64,000 bases of DNA from Nannocystis pusilla (GTDB lineage Bacteria > Myxococcota_A > Polyangia > Nannocystales > Nannocystaceae), in contig NZ_JAPNKE010000002.1 of NCBI RefSeq assembly GCF_026626665.1, positions 9,444,001-9,508,000 on the forward strand, written 5' to 3'. Numbering within the stretch: the stretch's first letter is position 1; each line of letters starts with the position of its first letter. A model generated the notes under the pieces. The model had not been told where the DNA came from. It saw only the letters and a program-made list of their open reading frames with translations, and did no database searches. Below, piece after piece: positions 17,402 through 28,123 of the stretch. The position numbers and the translations under genes were made by a program.

Positions 17402-17972
17402 CCGCGCCGATCCGGCGGAGGTACTCGGCCCGCGGGAAGTGCTTGCCGGGGCACTGGGTGAGCTTGTCGTCGACGACGCGGTGGGTGCTGACGCGCTCTC
17501 CGGGGATCGAGCACTCGCGCATGAGGGCGGCGGTGAGGTCGACGAGGGCGCCCAACATCGGCGCGGGCAGCGGCCGCTCCTCGAAGTTGCCGATCAGGCA
17601 GATGGCGATCGAGGCCGGGGCGTTCTCGGGCTTGAAGAGGTGGGTGGCGAGCTCCTGATAGCGCCAGCGCGCCGCCTCGACGAGCCCCGCGGGGCGCTTC
17701 TTGCCGTTGTGGATCACGAAGTGGTACTCGGCCCCGAGCGGGTCGCCGAAGCGCTTGCGGTGGTAGCGGTCGATGCCCTCCAGCGTGGCCCACTCGGCCG
17801 CGGTGTGATGCACGACGATCCACTGCCAGTCCCGCAGCGGCGCGCCGGGGGCGCGAAGGCGCGCGAACAGCTCCGCGTTGCTGGCCGCGACGTCGATCTC
17901 GGGCGGCCGCGCATGCGTGCGCGCGGGCAGGAGGGCGGTGCAGGCAGCGGCGAGCAGGGAACGACGACGCAT
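17394..17972 (-). CDS. Peptidoglycan-recognition/N-acetylmuramoyl-L-alanine amidase (Amidase_2)
   Basis: 192 residues. It begins with a signal peptide (MRRRSLLAAACTALLPARTHA). The Zn ligand motif WIVVHHTAAEW is at about residues 50-60, and the second His with the conserved basic/Cys segment is in STHRVVDDKLTQCPGKHFP near 165-183. Both fit the amidase_2/PGRP fold, which cleaves the amide between MurNAc and the stem peptide in the periplasm. The ICLIGNFEER core strand is typical. All metal-binding residues are present, so it should be active. It is the first gene of a likely two-gene unit with the P450; why a wall amidase is coupled to it is unclear. Confidence 0.85.
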   Translation of the reverse strand: MRRRSLLAAACTALLPARTHARPPEIDVAASNAELFARLRAPGAPLRDWQWIVVHHTAAEWATLEGIDRYHRKRFGDPLGAEYHFVIHNGKKRPAGLVEAARWRYQELATHLFKPENAPASIAICLIGNFEERPLPAPMLGALVDLTAALMRECSIPGERVSTHRVVDDKLTQCPGKHFPRAEYLRRIGAGT

Positions 17973-18217
17973 GGCTCGCCGCCACTACGCACGGACCCTC
18001 CGCCCGAGTCCGACCCGCCGCCGTAACAACGTACGAATGGGCAACCGGCCGCCCCGGCCGCGAAACGTGGCGGCCGGCTCGGCGCGGCCTCGCGGCGGCT
18101 TCGAGGTGGTTTCGCGGCCGCGGCGCGAGGGAAGTCGCCGCGGCCGCGCCGCCCATGAGCCGCGTTTGCTCTTGCGGACGGCCGGGCGATGCGCGAAAAG
18201 GCTTACGAGGAGAAACA

Positions 18218-19839
18218 ATGGCCACACGGCACCTGCTCTTGCCTCTCGCGCTGCTTCTGAGCGCGGCGGCTCCCGTCCAGGCGGCGCCTGCGAAGCCCGC
18301 CGCGGACTCGCCAGGGGTCGACATCCCCTACGAACGCTACGTCCTGCCCAACGGCCTCGAGGTGATCTTGCACCGCGACCAGGCCGCGCCGCTGGTCGTC
18401 ACGAACCTCTGGTACCACGTCGGCAGCGGCGACGAGACGCCCGGCAAGAGCGGCTTTGCCCACCTGTTCGAACACATGATGTTCCAGGGCGCGAAGCACA
18501 TCGGCAACGACGTCCACTTCAAGATCCTGCAGGAGATCGGCGGCACCGGGATCAACGGTACCACCAATTCGGATCGCACCAATACTTCGAGGTGGTGCCC
18601 AGCCACCAGCTCGAGACGGCGCTGTGGCTCGAGTCGGATCGCATGGGCTACATGCTCGACCTGCTCGACGAGAAGAGCCTCGCCAACCAGCGCGACGTGG
18701 TCCGCAACGAGCGGCGCCAGCGCTACGACAACGTGCCCTACGGCCGCGAGCGCTTCGCCGTCGCCGAGGCGCTGTACCCCGAAGGCCACCCCTATCGTTA
18801 CCTGACGATCGGCCGCCACGAGGACCTCGAGGCCGCCGGCGTCGCCGACGTGCAGGGCTTCTTCCGCAAGTGGTACGTGCCGAGCAACGCGACGCTGACG
18901 ATCGCCGGCGACTTCGAGCCCGAGCAGGCCAAGGCGCTGGTCCAGAAGTGGTTCGGCACGTTCCCGACGCTGCCGCAGCCGGCCCACCAGCAGATCGGCA
19001 CGCCGGCGCTGACGCAGACGGTCCGCCGCGAGCTCGACGACCCGTTCGCCCGCCTCTACCGCATCCACTACGCCTGGCACAGCCCGCCGCGCCTCGGCGG
19101 CGGCGACATCGAGCTCGAGGTGCTGGCCGACGTGCTCGGCTCGTCGGGCTGGGGTCGCCTCTACAAGGCGCTGGTGCTCGAGGACAAGAGCGCGCAGTCG
19201 GTCTCGGCCTACCAGGGCGGCGCCGGCCACTCGGGCACGTTCCACGTGATCGTCGACCTCAAGCCCGGCCAGGACCCGGTCAAGGCCGAGCTGACGATCC
19301 GCCGCGAGCTCGAGAAGATCCTCCGCGAGCCGGTCAGCGACGCCGAGCTCAAGCGCGTGGTCGTCGGCACCGAGTCGTCGTTCGTGTGGGGCCTCGAGGA
19401 CGTGATGGGCCGCGTCGAGCGCCTGCAGTACTTCAACCACTACGCCCGCGACCCCGGCTACGCCAACACGTACCTCCAGCGTCTGCGCGCGGTCACGCCG
19501 CAGCGGGTGCGCGAGGTCGCCAACCAGTGGCTGGTCAAGCCGCACGCCGAGATCCTCACCAAGCCGGCCGCGCCCGCCGCCGGCCCGCCCGAAGGGACAG
19601 GTCCCAAGGGACCTGGCGCTTCGGCCAAGGCCGAAGGGACAGGTGTCAAGAAGCCCGCCGAGGCCGGCGACGCCGCGGGCAAGAAGAAGCCCGCCGCCGA
19701 CGCGGCCGGGACCGACGCCGCGGCCAAGAAGAAGCCCGCCGCCGCCGACAAGCCGGCCGACGCCGCCGGGGCCGAGAAGCCGGCGCCGAAGAAGCCCGCA
19801 GACAAGCCGGCGGACGCCGCCGCCGCGAAGGAGGGCTGA
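18218..19839 (+). CDS. M16 (insulinase/pitrilysin) zinc peptidase, catalytic partner, frameshifted
   Basis: The start ATG at 18218 follows a good ribosome site (AGGAG, 18208-18212). A signal peptide (MATRHLLLPLALLLSAAAPVQA) precedes the catalytic domain with the inverted zinc motif HLFEHMMFQG and the distal Glu in VVRNERRQRYDN. The frame breaks after INGTTNSDRTN at about 18580; one missing T would give NYFEVVPSHQLE, and the rest continues to 19839. The C-terminal ~80 residues are a Lys/Ala/Pro low-complexity tail, partly made by a 14-bp-period element. M16 pairs work as heterodimers with one catalytic and one inactive subunit; the next gene is the inactive one. It probably degrades peptides in the periplasm. 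Confidence 0.88.
19595..19646. repeat. 14-bp-period palindrome element inside CDS, 4 units
   Basis: GGACAGGTCC, CAAG, GGACCTGGCG, CTTC, GGCCAAGGCC, GAAG, GGACAGGTGT. The 14-bp phase is exact over four units, in frame, at the start of the low-complexity C-terminal tail of the M16 peptidase. Confidence 0.7.
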
Positions 19840-19840
19840 C

Positions 19841-21394
19841 ATGAAGACCACGATTACGCTGAGCCTCCTCGCACTGTCGGCCGCAGTCGCCGCGTGCAAG
19901 CCCAAGACCGCCACCCAGGAGCCCGTCGAGCAGCCGTCCACGGCGCCGGTCGCGACCGCGCCGAGCGACACCGAGGCCGCGCCGCCGCCGGCCAACTGGC
20001 CCGACGAGCCGTACCGCGCCACCCGCCCGACCGCGGGCCAGGTCGCCGAGCTCAAGCTGCCGCAGGTCGAGACGTTCAAGCTCGACAACGGCCTCGAGGT
20101 CTACCTCGTCCGCAACGACAAGCTGCCGACGGTGTACATGAACTTCGAGTTCGACTTCGGCGCCGTCAGCGACCCGAAGACCCAGGTCGGCCTCCACTCG
20201 ATCTGCCTCGACCTGCTCGACGAGGGCACCAAGAACCTCGACAAGGTCGCGTGGGAGGAGAAGCAGGCCGACCACGCCGTCAGCGTCAGCGCCGGCGCCG
20301 GCTCCGACACGTCGAACCTCAACGTCCGCTCGCTCAAGCGCGAGCTGCCGGCCGCGCTCGACCTGCTGGCCGAGATGCTGCGCGAGCCGGGCATGCGCGA
20401 GGCCGACTTCGAACGCCTCAAGGACCGCCGCAAGGCCTCGATCGCGCAGGCCAAGGGCAACCCCGGCTCGATCGCCGGCCGCGTGATCGGGCCGCTCCTG
20501 TGGGGCGCCGACCACCCGTACGGCCGCATCGAGACCGACAAGACGATCGACGCCGTCCAGCTCAAGGACTGCGCCAAGGTCGTCGGCAAGCTGAAGCCCG
20601 GCGGCGCGCGCCTGTGGGTGGTCGGCCAGATCTCCCAGGACGAGATCAAGCAAGAGCTGGCGTCGCGCCTGCCCGAGTGGAAGGGCAAGGCGCCGGCCAA
20701 GGTCAACGTCGCGGCCGCCAAGCCGCGGCTCGGCTCGGTGTTCTTCGTCCACGTCAAGGACGCGCCGCAGTCGTCGGTCTACGTCGGCCACGCGGGGCCC
20801 AAGCGCAACGCGACCGACTACGAGGCCACCGACCTGATGGCGGAGATCCTCGGCGGCTCGTTCTCCAGCCGGATCAACATGAACCTGCGCGAGGACAAGG
20901 GCTACACCTACGGCGGCCGCGCCGGCTTCGGCTACCGCCGCGCCGGCAGCACGTTCGCCGCCAGCAGCCAGGTCCGCACCGACGCGACCGGCCCGTCGCT
21001 GCGCGAGATCGCCAAGGAGATCGCGACCATGCGCACCACGGACGCCAAGCCCGACGAGCTGTTCCGCGTGCAGGAAGGCGCCCTCCTGGCCCTGCCCGCG
21101 GAGTTCGACACGCCGACGTCGACCCTCATGGCGTTCCGCCAGCTCAAGTTCTTCGGCCTGCCGCTCGACTGGTACGACGGCTATCAGAAGCGCCTGCGCG
21201 CGGTCGACATCGCCGCCGTCCGTAAGGCCGCCGAGAAGCACCTGCGCGCCAAGGACTTCGTCGTCCTCGTCGTCGGCGACGCGAACAAGGTGCTCGGCGA
21301 CCTCGACGCGATCGCCACCGAGAAGCTGTTCGGCGCCGGCGGCGTGGTCGTGCTCGACGCCGACGCCCAGCCCACCAAGCGCCCGACCGAGTAG
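19841..21394 (+). CDS. M16 family peptidase, non-catalytic partner lipoprotein
   Basis: 517 residues, starting one base after the previous stop codon (translationally coupled operon). The signal peptide MKTTITLSLLALSAAVAAC has lipidated Cys19, then an acidic/Pro spacer. The M16 fold is complete (LDNGLEVYLVRND; MAEILGGSFSSRINMNLREDKGYTYG, the R/Y motif of the C-terminal M16 domain). The zinc motif HxxEH is replaced by HSICLDLLDEGT, so it cannot bind catalytic zinc. That is the usual state of the second subunit, which supplies the substrate-binding Arg/Tyr residues. Lipid anchoring would tether the heterodimer to the outer membrane. A strong intrinsic terminator follows. Confidence 0.9.
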   Translation: MKTTITLSLLALSAAVAACKPKTATQEPVEQPSTAPVATAPSDTEAAPPPANWPDEPYRATRPTAGQVAELKLPQVETFKLDNGLEVYLVRNDKLPTVYMNFEFDFGAVSDPKTQVGLHSICLDLLDEGTKNLDKVAWEEKQADHAVSVSAGAGSDTSNLNVRSLKRELPAALDLLAEMLREPGMREADFERLKDRRKASIAQAKGNPGSIAGRVIGPLLWGADHPYGRIETDKTIDAVQLKDCAKVVGKLKPGGARLWVVGQISQDEIKQELASRLPEWKGKAPAKVNVAAAKPRLGSVFFVHVKDAPQSSVYVGHAGPKRNATDYEATDLMAEILGGSFSSRINMNLREDKGYTYGGRAGFGYRRAGSTFAASSQVRTDATGPSLREIAKEIATMRTTDAKPDELFRVQEGALLALPAEFDTPTSTLMAFRQLKFFGLPLDWYDGYQKRLRAVDIAAVRKAAEKHLRAKDFVVLVVGDANKVLGDLDAIATEKLFGAGGVVVLDADAQPTKRPTE

Positions 21395-21420
21395 GCGAAG
21401 CCGACTTCGGAGATTGTAGC

Positions 21421-21453
21421 GAGCGCGCGGTCCTCGGACCGCGCGCTCGTCTT
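21421..21453 (+). terminator. Rho-independent terminator after the M16 operon
   Basis: A perfect 12-bp stem (GAGCGCGCGGTC, 21421-21432, against 21437-21448) with a CTCG tetraloop, followed by GTCTTT. It is 26 bp after the stop codon. Confidence 0.8.
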
Positions 21454-21628
21454 TGACCGTCAGGCGGCGGGAGGCGGGGGAATGTACATAGTCGAGTGCG
21501 CGTGGGCGCGCTGGTCCACGCATTCCAGGTCGCAGGATTGACCGCATCCGCGCGCGAGCGCGCCCGACGGGCGGGACGCCGTCCGCACATGGTTTGCGCG
21601 TGGACAGCTGGCGTGTTTGACTCATGAA

Positions 21629-22765
21629 ATGGCAAACCCCTCCGATCCCGCTGCCGAGGCGCGGGAGGCTCGACTCCTGCGTGGCGCGCCGTTCATCGCC
21701 GTCGAGCTCGACGCGCGGCGGAAAGTCACCGTGTGGAACGGCGCCGCCGCCCGGGTGTTCGCGGTGCCGGCCGCGGAGGCGCTCGGAGCCGCGATCGAGG
21801 AGCTGCTGCCGGCCGAGGGCGAGTTCTGGGCCGGCCTCGCCGAGGACGGCCCGCGGACGGTCACCCACACGCGCAAGGACGGGGTCGAGGTCACCTGCGA
21901 ATGGACCTGCCAGATCGAGCACGACGCCGAGGGACGAATCGCGTCGGTCGCCTGCTACGGCCAGGACATCCGCGACAGGGCCGCCCGCGACACGACGCTG
22001 CGCCTCGAGGGCGCGATGCTGCGGGCGATCATCGAGAACATGAACATCATCGTGTGGACGATGCGGCGCGACGGCCTATGTACATACCACCGCGGCAAGG
22101 GGCTGGAGAGCATCGGCATGCCGCAGCACGCGCTGGTCGGCCAGAACATCCGCGAGCTCTACAAGAACCTCGGGCCGGAGCCGCTCGACGCCGCCCTGGC
22201 CGGGGCGCTGCAACACACCGCGACCGAGGTGCACGGGGCGAGTTTTGAAGATTGGATGATCCCGGTGCGCGGCGACGACGGGACGATCGAGCTGCTCGTG
22301 GCGCTGTCGCTCAACGTGACGGAGCAGCGCGAGGGCGAGAAGGCGCTGCGCGAGAAGCTGCAGCAGATCGAGCAACAACAGCAGGTGATCCGTCAGCTGT
22401 CGACGCCGATCATCGAGGTGTGGGACCGGGTGCTGACGGTGCCGATCATCGGCATGATCGACAGCGGCCGCGCGACCGAGCTGATGGACAACCTGCTGCA
22501 GGCGGTCGCCAAGACCCGCGCCCGCTTCGCCATCCTCGACCTCACCGGCGTCGAGGAGGTCGACACCGGCACCGCCGGCCACCTCCTCGGCCTGGTCCGC
22601 GCGGTCCGCCTGCTCGGCTCGGAGAGCGTGGTCACCGGCATCCACCCCAACATCGCACAGACCATCGTGGACCTCGGCCTCGAGACCACAGGGCTGACCG
22701 TCCGCGCGACGCTGCGCGAGGCGCTGGTGCACTGCATCCGCGCGATGGCCGGCGCGCGCAAGTGA
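21629..22765 (+). CDS. RsbR-like PAS-PAS-STAS regulator, copy 1
   Basis: 378 residues from the ATG at 21629; a TTG four codons earlier is possible. The first PAS-like domain is at ~10-110 (FIAVELDARRKVTVWNGAAARVFA). The second is at ~125-245 (AIIENMNIIVWTMRRDGLCTYH). A helical linker (LREKLQQIEQQQQVIRQLSTPIIEVWD) leads to a C-terminal STAS domain with ILDLTGVEEVDTGTAGHLL. This matches RsbR, the stressosome scaffold whose STAS Thr residues are phosphorylated by RsbT to release stress signalling. No RsbS, RsbT or RsbX homologue is in the window. It differs more from copies 2 and 3 than they do from each other. It converges on the LysR gene. Confidence 0.85.
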   Translation: MANPSDPAAEAREARLLRGAPFIAVELDARRKVTVWNGAAARVFAVPAAEALGAAIEELLPAEGEFWAGLAEDGPRTVTHTRKDGVEVTCEWTCQIEHDAEGRIASVACYGQDIRDRAARDTTLRLEGAMLRAIIENMNIIVWTMRRDGLCTYHRGKGLESIGMPQHALVGQNIRELYKNLGPEPLDAALAGALQHTATEVHGASFEDWMIPVRGDDGTIELLVALSLNVTEQREGEKALREKLQQIEQQQQVIRQLSTPIIEVWDRVLTVPIIGMIDSGRATELMDNLLQAVAKTRARFAILDLTGVEEVDTGTAGHLLGLVRAVRLLGSESVVTGIHPNIAQTIVDLGLETTGLTVRATLREALVHCIRAMAGARK

Positions 22766-22776
22766 GGGCCGCGGAG

Positions 22777-22800
22777 GAACCTGTCTCGAAGACCAGGCGA
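22777..22800. repeat. 14-bp-period palindrome element between convergent genes (degenerate)
   Basis: GAACCTGTCT, CGAA, GACCAGGCGA, between the RsbR-like copy 1 stop and the LysR stop. Confidence 0.45.
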
Positions 22801-22813
22801 TGGCCCCGGCGCA

Positions 22814-23731
22814 TCACGACTTCATGTTGCGGTGCCCGCCGAAGGTCGACTTGAGCGACTCGGCCAGGAAGTCGCGCAGCAGCGCCACGCGCGTGGGCAC
22901 GTGGCGGCCGGTCGGCAGGACCAGGGACAGGTCGGCGTGGGTCCAGCAGTGCTCGGGCAGGACCCGCACGAGGCGCTTCGCGGCCACCGAGCGGGCCGCG
23001 AGCACGTGCGGCAGGTAGGCGACGCCGGCCCCGGCCTCGGCGGCGTGGACGACGAAGGACAGGTCGTCGGCGTTGATCGAGCCGACCACCTCGACGTGCT
23101 CCTCGCCCTTCGGCCCGCGCAGGGTCCAGGTGCTGCGGCCGCCGCGGGCGCGGAACAGTACGCACTCGTGCTCGGCGAGCTCGGCCAGGGCCGTCGGCGT
23201 GCCGCGGCGCTTGAGGTAGGCCGGCGCGGCGTACAGGCCGTCGGCGAAGCTGCCGAGCTTCTTGGCGATCAGGCTCGAGTCTTTCAGGCGAGATGCCCGA
23301 AGGGCCAGGTCGAAGCCCTCGCGCACCATGTCGACGATCCGCGCCGTCAGCACCAGATCGATCTGGATCTGCGGGTACTCGCGGACGAACCGCGTCAGCG
23401 GCTCGGCCAGGAACTCGCCGAGGTCGACCGGCGCGGTGATGCGCACCGTGCCGCGCGGCTCGTGCCCGTGGTCGGCGGCGGTCAGCGCGGCCTCCTCGAG
23501 CGCGGACAGGGCCCCGCGCGCCTTCTGATAGAACGCGCTGCCGGCGTCCGTGAGGTGCAGGCGCCGCGTGGTACGCTGCAAGAGCCGCACGCCGAGGTCC
23601 TCCTCGAGGCGGGCGACGCTGCGGCTGACCGACGACTTGGGCAAGCCCAGCTGCTGGGCCGCGGCGGTGAAGCTCTCTGCCTCGACCACCCGCACGAACG
23701 CGGCGACCTTGACCGGATCGATTGTTGTCAT
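22814..23731 (-). CDS. LysR-family transcriptional regulator
   Basis: 305 residues. The N-terminal winged helix-turn-helix (KVAAFVRVVEAESFTAAAQQLGLPKSSVSRSVARLEEDLGVRLLQRTTRRLHLTDAG, shown by its key positions Phe21, Ala24 and Arg39) is followed by a two-lobed periplasmic-binding-protein-like effector domain (GTVRITAP … DLALRASRLKDSS … GAGVAYLP). It is transcribed divergently from a DoxX-family gene with 66 bp between starts, the standard layout for a LysR regulator and its target. The closest general type is the subgroup that responds to redox or aromatic effectors, but the ligand cannot be read from the sequence. Confidence 0.9.
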   Translation of the reverse strand: MTTIDPVKVAAFVRVVEAESFTAAAQQLGLPKSSVSRSVARLEEDLGVRLLQRTTRRLHLTDAGSAFYQKARGALSALEEAALTAADHGHEPRGTVRITAPVDLGEFLAEPLTRFVREYPQIQIDLVLTARIVDMVREGFDLALRASRLKDSSLIAKKLGSFADGLYAAPAYLKRRGTPTALAELAEHECVLFRARGGRSTWTLRGPKGEEHVEVVGSINADDLSFVVHAAEAGAGVAYLPHVLAARSVAAKRLVRVLPEHCWTHADLSLVLPTGRHVPTRVALLRDFLAESLKSTFGGHRNMKS

Positions 23732-23740
23732 GGGAGCAAC
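23724..23740. promoter_or_regulatory. Candidate LysR operator/autoregulatory site
   Basis: GTTG-N9-CAAC interrupted dyad overlapping the LysR start codon, in the 66-bp divergent gap. Spacing and place fit a LysR recognition site, but only one copy is seen. Confidence 0.3.
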
Positions 23741-24342
23741 GATGAGTTGTGACTATCCCATCTGGTCGGCTCCGCGGCAAGCCCTAAGCTCGGCTGCATG
23801 TCCCGCCTGCTCCCCACCGTCGCTCGCTCCCTCCTCGGCCTCCTGTTCCTCGTGTTCGGGCTCAACGGCTTCCTCCACTTCCTGCCGATGCCGCCGCACC
23901 CGGGCCGCGCCGGCGAGTTCCTCGGGGCGCTGGCGGCCAGCGGCTACATGTTCCCGCTGATCAAGGGCACCGAGGTGGTCGGCGGCGCGCTGCTGCTGTC
24001 GGGCCGCCTGGTGCCGCTGGCGCTGATCCTCCTCGCGCCGGTGATCGTCAACATCGTCGCCTTCCACCTGGCCCTCGAGCCAGGTGGCTACGGGATGCTG
24101 GCGTTCATCGTCGGCCTCGAGGCGTACCTCGCGTGGGCCTACCGCGACAGCTTCGCCGGGGTGCTGAACCCGAACGCGCGCCCGGTCGCCGGCGAGCACG
24201 CGGCGCCGCAGTGGCCCGCGCCCGCGCGTGAGCGCGCCCGCGACCGTGCGTCGCGCGGGCCAGGGCGCGCCACCCGGCGGGAGCATGGGGCTGATGCTCC
24301 CGCCGCGGCGCGGCCCGGCCCGCGCGACGCGCGATCGAAGGG

Positions 24343-25983
<1,641 letters not shown>

Positions 25984-26037
25984 GCGGGGCTCCAGGCCGG
26001 CGAGTTTGGGCCAACGCCGCCACGCGGCGCAAGTGGC

Positions 26038-26766
26038 TCAGCGGCGCGCGAACGGGTTCAGGCGCGGGATCTGGGACTTGTAGCCGTCGTAGTGCGCTCC
26101 GTGCTGGGCGCGGAGGTCGCGCTCCTCGAGCTCGAGCGCGACGAGGACGTAGAGCGTCATCGCCAGCGCGAACACGAGGTGGCCGACGCTCATCGTCGGC
26201 GCGGCCCAGAAGGCGATCAGAAACCCCAACATGATCGGGTGACGCACCAGGCGATAGGGACCGCGGACGCGGAACTCCGGCTCGTGCGGCGGACGGCCCA
26301 GCCAGTGGTCGACGACCTGGCGCAGGCCGAACAGGTGGAAGTGATCGACGGCGAACGTGGACACCAACACGAGCCCCCAGCCGCTCGCGGCCAGGCATTG
26401 CACGATGCCGGCGACGAGGCCGTCGCCGAGCTGCCAGATCGGCGTCGGCAGCGGACGCCAGGCCCACATCGTCAGCGCGAGCTGCAGCGACGCCAGCAGG
26501 ACGTAGGTCGAGCGCTCGGCGGATTCGGGCACGAACACTGTCCATAGGCGCTTGAACCATGGTCTGGCCATCACGCTGTGCTGCAGGGCGAAGCCGGCGA
26601 TGAGCGCCAGGTCGATCGTCAGCGCGCGCGGCCACGGTCCGACCGTGCCGTCGTCGATGGCCTTCGGTACGAGTACGTCGGCGACGAAGCCGGCGAAGTA
26701 GGTGAACACCGCGAGGACGACGATGTAGGTGACGACGCCGTAACCGAGGACGAGGACGCGGCCCAT
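26038..26766 (-). CDS. mddA: Methanethiol S-methyltransferase (MddA)
   Basis: 242 residues, a polytopic membrane protein with about five helices. It has the MddA/isoprenylcysteine-methyltransferase C-terminal signature: EFRVRGPYRLVRHPIMLGF, then AFWAAPTMSVGHLVFALAM and LELEERDLRAQHGAHYDGY, which bind S-adenosylmethionine. MddA methylates methanethiol to dimethyl sulfide; the AxPTMSVGH segment separates it from plain NnrU/ICMT relatives. The start at 26766 (MGRVLVLGYG) is preferred to the longer frame. The gene leads a probable operon with the acyl-CoA ligase. Its start codon abuts the divergent V4R open frame, so the promoter must lie within that frame's 5' end. Confidence 0.85.
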   Translation of the reverse strand: MGRVLVLGYGVVTYIVVLAVFTYFAGFVADVLVPKAIDDGTVGPWPRALTIDLALIAGFALQHSVMARPWFKRLWTVFVPESAERSTYVLLASLQLALTMWAWRPLPTPIWQLGDGLVAGIVQCLAASGWGLVLVSTFAVDHFHLFGLRQVVDHWLGRPPHEPEFRVRGPYRLVRHPIMLGFLIAFWAAPTMSVGHLVFALAMTLYVLVALELEERDLRAQHGAHYDGYKSQIPRLNPFARR

Positions 26767-28045
26767 GCCTGCATGGTACGAGGGGGCGTGTCGGCGCGAC
26801 AGCGCAGCGCCGGCGCATACGTGGCACACTGCGGGCAAGGGGACTTATGTTTATGGAGATCTCTTCCTCGCGGAACGTCTGGTCCTGCGCTACGACGCGG
26901 CGAGCGGTCGGCGGGTGATCGCCGGCAAGGACGTGCTGCTGCACTGCCATCACTACAACGCGCGGCTGCAGCGGACCGTGGAGTCGGCCGACCTCGTCGA
27001 CGGCAAGCAACTGATCGTCGGCGCCGCCGAGTGCGTGTTCGCCGAGCACGTCGAGCAGGCCCTGCGCGCCGGGGACAGCACCGCCGTCCGCTGGGCCGTG
27101 GCCGAGCGCCTCTATGCGCACCTCGGGTTCGGCCGGCTCGACCTGTCGCGCGTGGCCGAGGGGGTGGTCGTTGCGACCGCGTCGCACTTCGTCGAGGGCT
27201 GGTTCGCCGGGCTCGGGCGGCCCGAGCGGATGGTCTGCAGCTTCGCCGAGGGCTACTTGCAGGGGGCCGTGCACGCGGTCACGGGCGAGCGGGTGTACGT
27301 GCGCGAGGTCGAGTGCATGGCCCAGGGCGCGCCCATGTGCCGCTTCGCGGTCGAGCGCGGGCGGACGGAGCCGCTGGCGCTCAACACCAAGCGGCCGCTG
27401 GTGTTCCGCCCGCGCGAGCGCGGCGAGTGGTTGCGCTCGCCGGCGATCGACGAGCAGGCGATCATCGACGCGCTGGTGGCGATGCCGGTGGCGGGCGGCG
27501 ACGACGGGCTCATCCCCGCGTTCGGGGTCTACCTCGCGTGCATGCCGGCCGATTTTTACAATCGCGTGTGTATCGGGTTCTTGGCGGAGATGCGGCGGGT
27601 CGGCCGCGGGGCGACCGCGGAGCGACTATTGGCGGCCGAGGCCGAGTATTGCGCGCTCAATACGTATCGCGGGGTGATGAGCTCGCCCGAGTGGGAGGGG
27701 CTGGTGACGCCGATGGTGCGCGGACCCGACGACCCGCTGTTCGCGGCGATGACGTTCTGCAACGCGCTCGGCTTCGGCCAGTGGCACATCGCCGGGCTCG
27801 AGCCGGGCCAGCGGATGATCGTCGAGTCGGTCAACGGCTACGAGGCGCTCGGCGCCCTCGCGTACCTGGGCTCGACGAGCACGCCGCACTGCCACGGCCA
27901 CAAGGGCGCGGCCGCCGGGATCTTCGCCCTCATCTACGGCAGCGGGCCGCTGTCCGAGCGGTTCGGCACGTTCCACACGGTCGAGGAGACGTGCATCGCC
28001 TGCGGCGACCCGGTGTGCCGCTTCCGCGTCGAGCGGCTCGGTTGA
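26765..28045 (+). CDS. V4R (4-vinyl reductase) domain protein, tandem
   Basis: 426 residues if started at the ATG at 26765, but that start overlaps the divergent mddA start and the first ~30 residues (to HTAGKGTY) look non-coding, so the true N-terminus is probably near 26850. Two V4R-like modules end in the diagnostic metal/ligand Cys motif: VECMAQGAPMCRFAVERG (~residue 190) and EETCIACGDPVCRFRVERL at the C-terminus. V4R domains bind small hydrophobic molecules in regulators such as XylR/DmpR and in bacteriochlorophyll enzymes. There is no DNA-binding or output domain. This may be a member of the myxobacterial V4R paralogue family; function unknown. It converges on a membrane-anchored protein across a palindrome element. 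Confidence 0.7.
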   Translation: MPAWYEGACRRDSAAPAHTWHTAGKGTYVYGDLFLAERLVLRYDAASGRRVIAGKDVLLHCHHYNARLQRTVESADLVDGKQLIVGAAECVFAEHVEQALRAGDSTAVRWAVAERLYAHLGFGRLDLSRVAEGVVVATASHFVEGWFAGLGRPERMVCSFAEGYLQGAVHAVTGERVYVREVECMAQGAPMCRFAVERGRTEPLALNTKRPLVFRPRERGEWLRSPAIDEQAIIDALVAMPVAGGDDGLIPAFGVYLACMPADFYNRVCIGFLAEMRRVGRGATAERLLAAEAEYCALNTYRGVMSSPEWEGLVTPMVRGPDDPLFAAMTFCNALGFGQWHIAGLEPGQRMIVESVNGYEALGALAYLGSTSTPHCHGHKGAAAGIFALIYGSGPLSERFGTFHTVEETCIACGDPVCRFRVERLG

Positions 28046-28062
28046 TCGGCAAATTTCTTTTG

Positions 28063-28100
28063 AGACATGTCCAAAAGGGAATGTCTGAACGGACATGCCT
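28063..28100. repeat. 14-bp-period palindrome element between convergent genes, 3 units
   Basis: AGACATGTCC, AAAA, GGGAATGTCT, GAAC, GGACATGCCT, followed by TATAGAA. The position and foldback suit a bidirectional terminator. Confidence 0.7.
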
Positions 28101-28123
28101 TATAGAACATCTTCGAGAGGGTC

